Assembly (NCBI GenBank): GCA_050633285.1
Contig: JBOEGG010000001.1
Location: forward strand, 558,001 to 622,000
Reading direction: 5' to 3'
Length of the DNA stretch: 64,000 nt
Source: UBA1672 sp050633285
Lineage (GTDB): Bacteria > Pseudomonadota > Alphaproteobacteria > Micavibrionales > Micavibrionaceae
In this document: one piece after another, positions 60,356-64,000 of the stretch
Numbering within the stretch: position 1 is the stretch's first letter
Layout of the letters: every line of letters starts with the position of its first letter
Translations under genes and position numbers: made by a program
The notes under the pieces: generated by a model
Databases searched by the model: none
The model's input: the letters and a program-made list of their open reading frames with translations, nothing else
Told to the model about the DNA's origin: nothing

Positions 60356-61013
60356 GGCGCATATCCGTGGGTAAATCTCTATCCTGAATTGGTGCGTAAC
60401 TTTCTGTGGTTTTGACAGGTAATCTAAAATCCCACCATTCCTCTGGTAGGGGTAATAACTCTGTTTTGAATTTTTTCGCGGCATTTAACATGCAATCATT
60501 CAGGATAGCTCGGTTCTCTAATATCTCTTGCGGATGTGTGTAATCGCGATGGGCAGGATTATGATCCGGGTGTGCGTTTTGTGCTAAATAATCAAAGGGC
60601 GTGCCCATATTCACTTCTACACCGTCTACAGTCTCTAAGCCGATATCAACCGCCATAGCGCGCGGATGACCACCTCCTCCGGGAGAGGAAAGCAATCGTG
60701 GCTCTTGCAGCCAATGAGGGTTGTTCATTACGCGTTGTGTCCGCATCATGGCTTCTTGCGCCTCTACAGGGCGCAGTCCATCGTATAATACAAAATGAAG
60801 GCCATACTGCTTATAACAATTTTCCGCCGCTAAATGCACGATATTGGCGATCTTACGATGAAGCCATAACTTTGCACTCGTCCGATATATTTTCTCTCCA
60901 AACAATAGGTTATCCGCACGCGCATAGGCAAGGTGAACACGGTATTGGCACTGCTCCGCATGCTCATCCATACATATGAGGTCATGGGGAGGGATTAATT
61001 CTTGGTTTGGCAT
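60348..61013 (-). CDS. D-Ala-D-Ala dipeptidase-like (VanX/DdpX, M15D) protein
   Basis: The 221-residue protein has YDGLRPVEAQ and GGHPRAMAVD (H116 and D123 as zinc ligands). The expected EWWH is EEWWDF: Glu192 is present but the third zinc-ligand His is Asp195. It could hydrolyse D-Ala-D-Ala or a related dipeptide with altered metal binding. It is adjacent to alr. Confidence 0.85.
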   Translation of the reverse strand: MPNQELIPPHDLICMDEHAEQCQYRVHLAYARADNLLFGEKIYRTSAKLWLHRKIANIVHLAAENCYKQYGLHFVLYDGLRPVEAQEAMMRTQRVMNNPHWLQEPRLLSSPGGGGHPRAMAVDIGLETVDGVEVNMGTPFDYLAQNAHPDHNPAHRDYTHPQEILENRAILNDCMLNAAKKFKTELLPLPEEWWDFRLPVKTTESYAPIQDRDLPTDMRLM

Positions 61014-61141
61014 AGGGGTTGCTCATGTATTTGTCGTGGATGTGCATGTAAATATGTGAAGTTGAGTATAGACGAAACGCGCGATTTCCTTTAGTGTTTT
61101 TCCCTTCTAGTAAACAGATTTAAGCAATATATCAAAAGCGA

Positions 61142-61990
61142 ATGACAACACAAATATCACAAGCGACTGCCGGACAAAATCAGACATGCAAGTCATCATG
61201 CAATCCGCTTAATCTGGTTTTGAATTTTTTCGAAGCTATCGGCGGAATGATTCTAGGGTTTTTTGGCAATATCGGTCGCATCACAGATTTTATAGCACGT
61301 AGTTTAAAACACTGTATTACACCGCCATTTTTCCCTGCGCAGTTGATGCGTCAATTGATTGATATCGGGTATTATTCATTACCTGTGGTCGGTATGACTG
61401 CGATTTTTACAGGCATGGTTTTGGCATTGCAAAGCTATACAGGGTTTACACGTTTTAATGCAGAAGGTGCTATTGCCGGGGTGGTGGTTCTGTCAATCAC
61501 GCGTGAGCTTGCCCCTGTTTTGGCAGGCTTAATGGTGGCGGGACGTGTTGGTGCTGCTATCGCCGCGGAAATCGGCACGATGCGCGTAACTGAACAGATT
61601 GATGCACTACGCACATTATCTGTTAACCCGTTTAAATACCTGATTGCACCGCGTGTTATTGCCTCCACATTGATGTTGCCTTTACTGGTTCTGGTAGGGG
61701 ATATCATTGGGGTCTACGGTGGTTATATCGTCTCGGTTTATTCTTTGGGCTTTAGTCCCGTAAATTATCTAAGTCAGACATGGGATATTGTACAATATAT
61801 GGATGTTGTTTCCGGCTTGTTTAAAGCTGGTGCTTTCGGCTTTATCGTCGCAATAATGGGCTGTTATCACGGCTTTAATTCTGCGCGTGGGGCGCAAGGG
61901 GTTGGTGCGGCAACAACAAACGCAGTTGTGTCTTCGTCTATCCTGATTTTGATATTTAATTACCTTCTAACACAGATATTTTTCTCATGA
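61142..61990 (+). CDS. mlaE: MlaE-family ABC permease
   Basis: MlaE/YrbE permease (282 residues), with the family words SLPVVGMTAIFTGMVLALQ and ELAPVLAGLMVAGRVGAAIAAE, shortened here to AGRVGAAIAAEIGTMRVTE. It forms the membrane core of a phospholipid transporter maintaining outer-membrane asymmetry. It overlaps mlaF by four bases. Confidence 0.94.
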   Translation: MTTQISQATAGQNQTCKSSCNPLNLVLNFFEAIGGMILGFFGNIGRITDFIARSLKHCITPPFFPAQLMRQLIDIGYYSLPVVGMTAIFTGMVLALQSYTGFTRFNAEGAIAGVVVLSITRELAPVLAGLMVAGRVGAAIAAEIGTMRVTEQIDALRTLSVNPFKYLIAPRVIASTLMLPLLVLVGDIIGVYGGYIVSVYSLGFSPVNYLSQTWDIVQYMDVVSGLFKAGAFGFIVAIMGCYHGFNSARGAQGVGAATTNAVVSSSILILIFNYLLTQIFFS

Positions 61991-62799
61991 GTGAAGCGGT
62001 CGTAAAAGAAAAGTCAGTAAACGATCTTAATGCCGAAAAGGCAAAAATAGATATGCGCGGTGTCAGTAAGGCATTCGGAAAAAATTGCGTGTTAAATAAT
62101 TTTGATTTAAGTGTGCCGGAAGGCAAATCACTGGTCGTGATTGGTGGTTCAGGTACAGGGAAATCTGTGATGCTGAAATGCATTCTGGGCCTTTTAGATC
62201 CTGATGAAGGGTCGATCCTTATTGATGGTAAGGAAAGTGTCGGGGCAAACCCAAAGACCCGCAGTGAATTTATGCATAAATTCGGCATGCTGTTTCAGGG
62301 CGCTGCTTTATTCGATTCCCTTAAAATATGGGAAAATGTTGCTTTTGGCCTCGTTCAAGGGCAGGGCATGAATAAAAAAGAAGCCAAAGAAATAGCAATT
62401 CAAAAAATTGCCGCAGTAGGCCTTAAAACTGATGTGGCGGAGCTTTATCCCGCGGAACTTTCAGGTGGAATGCAAAAGCGGGTTGGTCTGGCACGTGCAG
62501 TTGCAGCCAGTCCGAATATTATCTTTTTTGATGAACCGACAACTGGCCTCGATCCGATAATGGCTGATGTTATTAATGAGCTTATTATTGATCAGGTTAA
62601 AGGGCTTGGTGCTACAGCCCTCACAATTACCCACGATATGGGCAGTGTACGTCGCATTGCTGATTATGTTGCAATGATTTATGAGGGGCGTATTATCTGG
62701 AAAGGTGCGGTGGATGATCTGGATCATTCCGGTAACCCGTATGTAGAGCAATTTATTCACGGACGTGCCGATGGGCCGATTACGCGCCGTGTGCTGTAA
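61987..62799 (+). CDS. mlaF: MlaF-family ABC ATPase
   Basis: ABC ATPase (270 residues) with Walker A GGSGTGKS, signature LSGGMQKRVGLARA and Walker B IIFFDEPTTGLDP. It powers MlaE; their ATGA overlap is typical. The substrate-binding MCE protein (MlaD) is not in view here. Confidence 0.95.
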   Translation: MSEAVVKEKSVNDLNAEKAKIDMRGVSKAFGKNCVLNNFDLSVPEGKSLVVIGGSGTGKSVMLKCILGLLDPDEGSILIDGKESVGANPKTRSEFMHKFGMLFQGAALFDSLKIWENVAFGLVQGQGMNKKEAKEIAIQKIAAVGLKTDVAELYPAELSGGMQKRVGLARAVAASPNIIFFDEPTTGLDPIMADVINELIIDQVKGLGATALTITHDMGSVRRIADYVAMIYEGRIIWKGAVDDLDHSGNPYVEQFIHGRADGPITRRVL

Positions 62800-62886
62800 G
62801 GCATAAAAGTGTAAAAGAATTTGCGTAAAATTTTGAAATAGTAAGGATGGCTTGAATGTCATCCGTTTATAAATGCAGGCAGTGCA

Positions 62887-64000
62887 ATGAAATATCTATG
62901 GTATGGCTTTTTAGGGTTGTTTTCACTCGGTTTCGTAGGGGCAATAGTTGCGATAGTCGGGTTTGTCTATGTTTTGAATTTTTATGGACAGGACCTCCCG
63001 GATTATAGCCAACTCCGCAATTATGAGCCCCCAATTGTGACGCGCCTTTATGCAGGGGATGGTCACTTAATGGCCGAATTTGCGCAGGAAAAACGTATTT
63101 TTGTACCGGTAGAGTTTATTCCTGACATTGTAAAACAAGCATTTATTGCAACGGAAGATCAAAACTTTTATCACCATAGCGGCGTTGATGTAAAAGCCGT
63201 TACACGCGCAATGCTAAAGAATATAAAGAATAAAGTGTCAGGTGTCAGACGCCGTCCAGAAGGGGGCTCTACAATTGCGCAACAGGTCGCGAAAAACTTC
63301 TTCTTTTCAAGCGAAGTATCATATGAACGTAAAATCAAAGAAGCCATTATCGCATACCGTATGTATAGCACCTTAGGGCGTGAGAAAGTTTTAGAGCTGT
63401 ATCTGAATGAGATATTCCTTGGCGGGGGTTCATACGGTGTGGCTGCTGCGTCACTATATTATTTTGATAAGTCATTGGAAGAGCTTAATATTGCAGAGGC
63501 AGCGTATCTTGCATCTTTGGCAAAAGCGCCAAATAATTATCATCCCGTGAAAAATCACGATAAAGCATTGCCGCGTCGTAATTGGGTGATTAACCGTCTG
63601 GAAATTGAAGGTTACATCACATCGGAACAAGCTGAACTTGCAAAACTCTACCCACTTGAAATGAAACCCGATACCAGTGAGCGTGTTGATGCACCATATT
63701 TTGCCGAAGAGGTGAGGAGAGAGTTGTCCTCTCGTTATGGTGAAGATAGCCTGTATAAAGGTGGCTTGGCTGTTAAAACATCCGTGGATCCAAAATTACA
63801 GGATATAGCCGGACGGGCTTTGCGTGATGGCCTTATGGCATATGATATGCGTCATGGGTACCGTGGTGCGCTACAGACCTTGGAGACAATGGATGATTGG
63901 CGCACGCAGTTAAAAGCAATAAAGAGCCCGGATGATATGTTGGATGACTGGGTACTTGCCGTTGTTTTAGATGTTACTAAAAACGAAGCAAAACTTGGCT
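62887..64000 (+). CDS. mrcA: Penicillin-binding protein 1A, N-terminal part (runs off the window)
   Basis: From the ATG at 62887 an open frame reaches the end of the window. It has a TM anchor (about residues 7-30) and the glycosyltransferase domain: ATEDQNFYHHSGVD (catalytic Glu), PEGGSTIAQQVAKN and YLNEIFLGGGSYG. The start of the linker/OB-like region follows. The transpeptidase domain lies beyond 64000. Confidence 0.94.
   Translation, partial: MKYLWYGFLGLFSLGFVGAIVAIVGFVYVLNFYGQDLPDYSQLRNYEPPIVTRLYAGDGHLMAEFAQEKRIFVPVEFIPDIVKQAFIATEDQNFYHHSGVDVKAVTRAMLKNIKNKVSGVRRRPEGGSTIAQQVAKNFFFSSEVSYERKIKEAIIAYRMYSTLGREKVLELYLNEIFLGGGSYGVAAASLYYFDKSLEELNIAEAAYLASLAKAPNNYHPVKNHDKALPRRNWVINRLEIEGYITSEQAELAKLYPLEMKPDTSERVDAPYFAEEVRRELSSRYGEDSLYKGGLAVKTSVDPKLQDIAGRALRDGLMAYDMRHGYRGALQTLETMDDWRTQLKAIKSPDDMLDDWVLAVVLDVTKNEAKLG

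Overview
The window is 64 kb of a low-to-mid GC bacterial chromosome, most likely an alphaproteobacterium. Seen markers are the FYDLN acidic-domain protein (15.4-15.8 kb), the Zur type, the NrdR-controlled class Ia ribonucleotide reductase, and the block rpsF-rpsR-rplI-dnaB-alr-mlaE-mlaF-mrcA. Nothing in the sequence fixes the genus. A Micavibrio-like lineage is a guess from general gene content only. Gene density is high, overlapping stop/start codons are common, and there is no rRNA operon, CRISPR array or transposase.

Layout: 1-3.1 kb is the tRNA-proximal end of an integrative element (two integrases, AlpA, an HTH/zinc-ribbon protein) next to tRNA-Tyr. 3.3-9.9 kb holds rlmB, a short orphan transcription unit, rsuA and polA. 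A secreted-protein gene between rsuA and polA is bracketed by a 55-bp direct repeat. 9.9-11.3 kb is almost gene-free but dense in plus-strand RNA structure: C-rich hairpin loops, then an attenuator-like element with a 19-codon ORF. 11.3-15.8 kb carries a Sel1 protein, a second member of the same secreted family beside a broken GST copy, a Cys-tailed GST, a SigZ-like ECF factor, prmA and the FYDLN protein.

16.0-27.1 kb is lipid metabolism: thiolase, a DUF4393/Abi-alpha-like gene wedged between thiolase and the FadN-like enzyme with overlaps at both ends, small membrane proteins (EamA, GlpM, ceramidase-like), an acyl-CoA dehydrogenase, a cluster of TACGCAGTA motifs, an SCP2 protein and a FadL porin. 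27.3-31.0 kb has a SCO protein and a TPP-riboswitch operon with thiC. 31.1-36.4 kb is accessory: an FtsH-like protease without an ATPase, an HNH protein, an XRE regulator, an alpha/beta hydrolase and a TRIC channel.

36.4-49.7 kb holds an iron-box small gene, phoH, threonine dehydratase, nrdB and nrdA as separate loci with matching regulatory motifs, and a zinc locus in which zur faces a His-rich exported protein with tandem Zur boxes upstream. 49.7-55.6 kb carries pyk, an asparaginase-like gene, fabG and fabD split by an unknown gene with a Fur-like box. 56.2-64.0 kb is the ribosomal/replication/envelope block, ending inside a PBP1A gene.

The most unusual material is the RNA-rich 9.9-11.3 kb stretch, the two secreted-family genes each beside a duplicated piece of a neighbouring gene, the DUF4393 gene inside the beta-oxidation operon, and the short-repeat cluster at 23.65-23.80 kb. 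No single complete new system is proven here.
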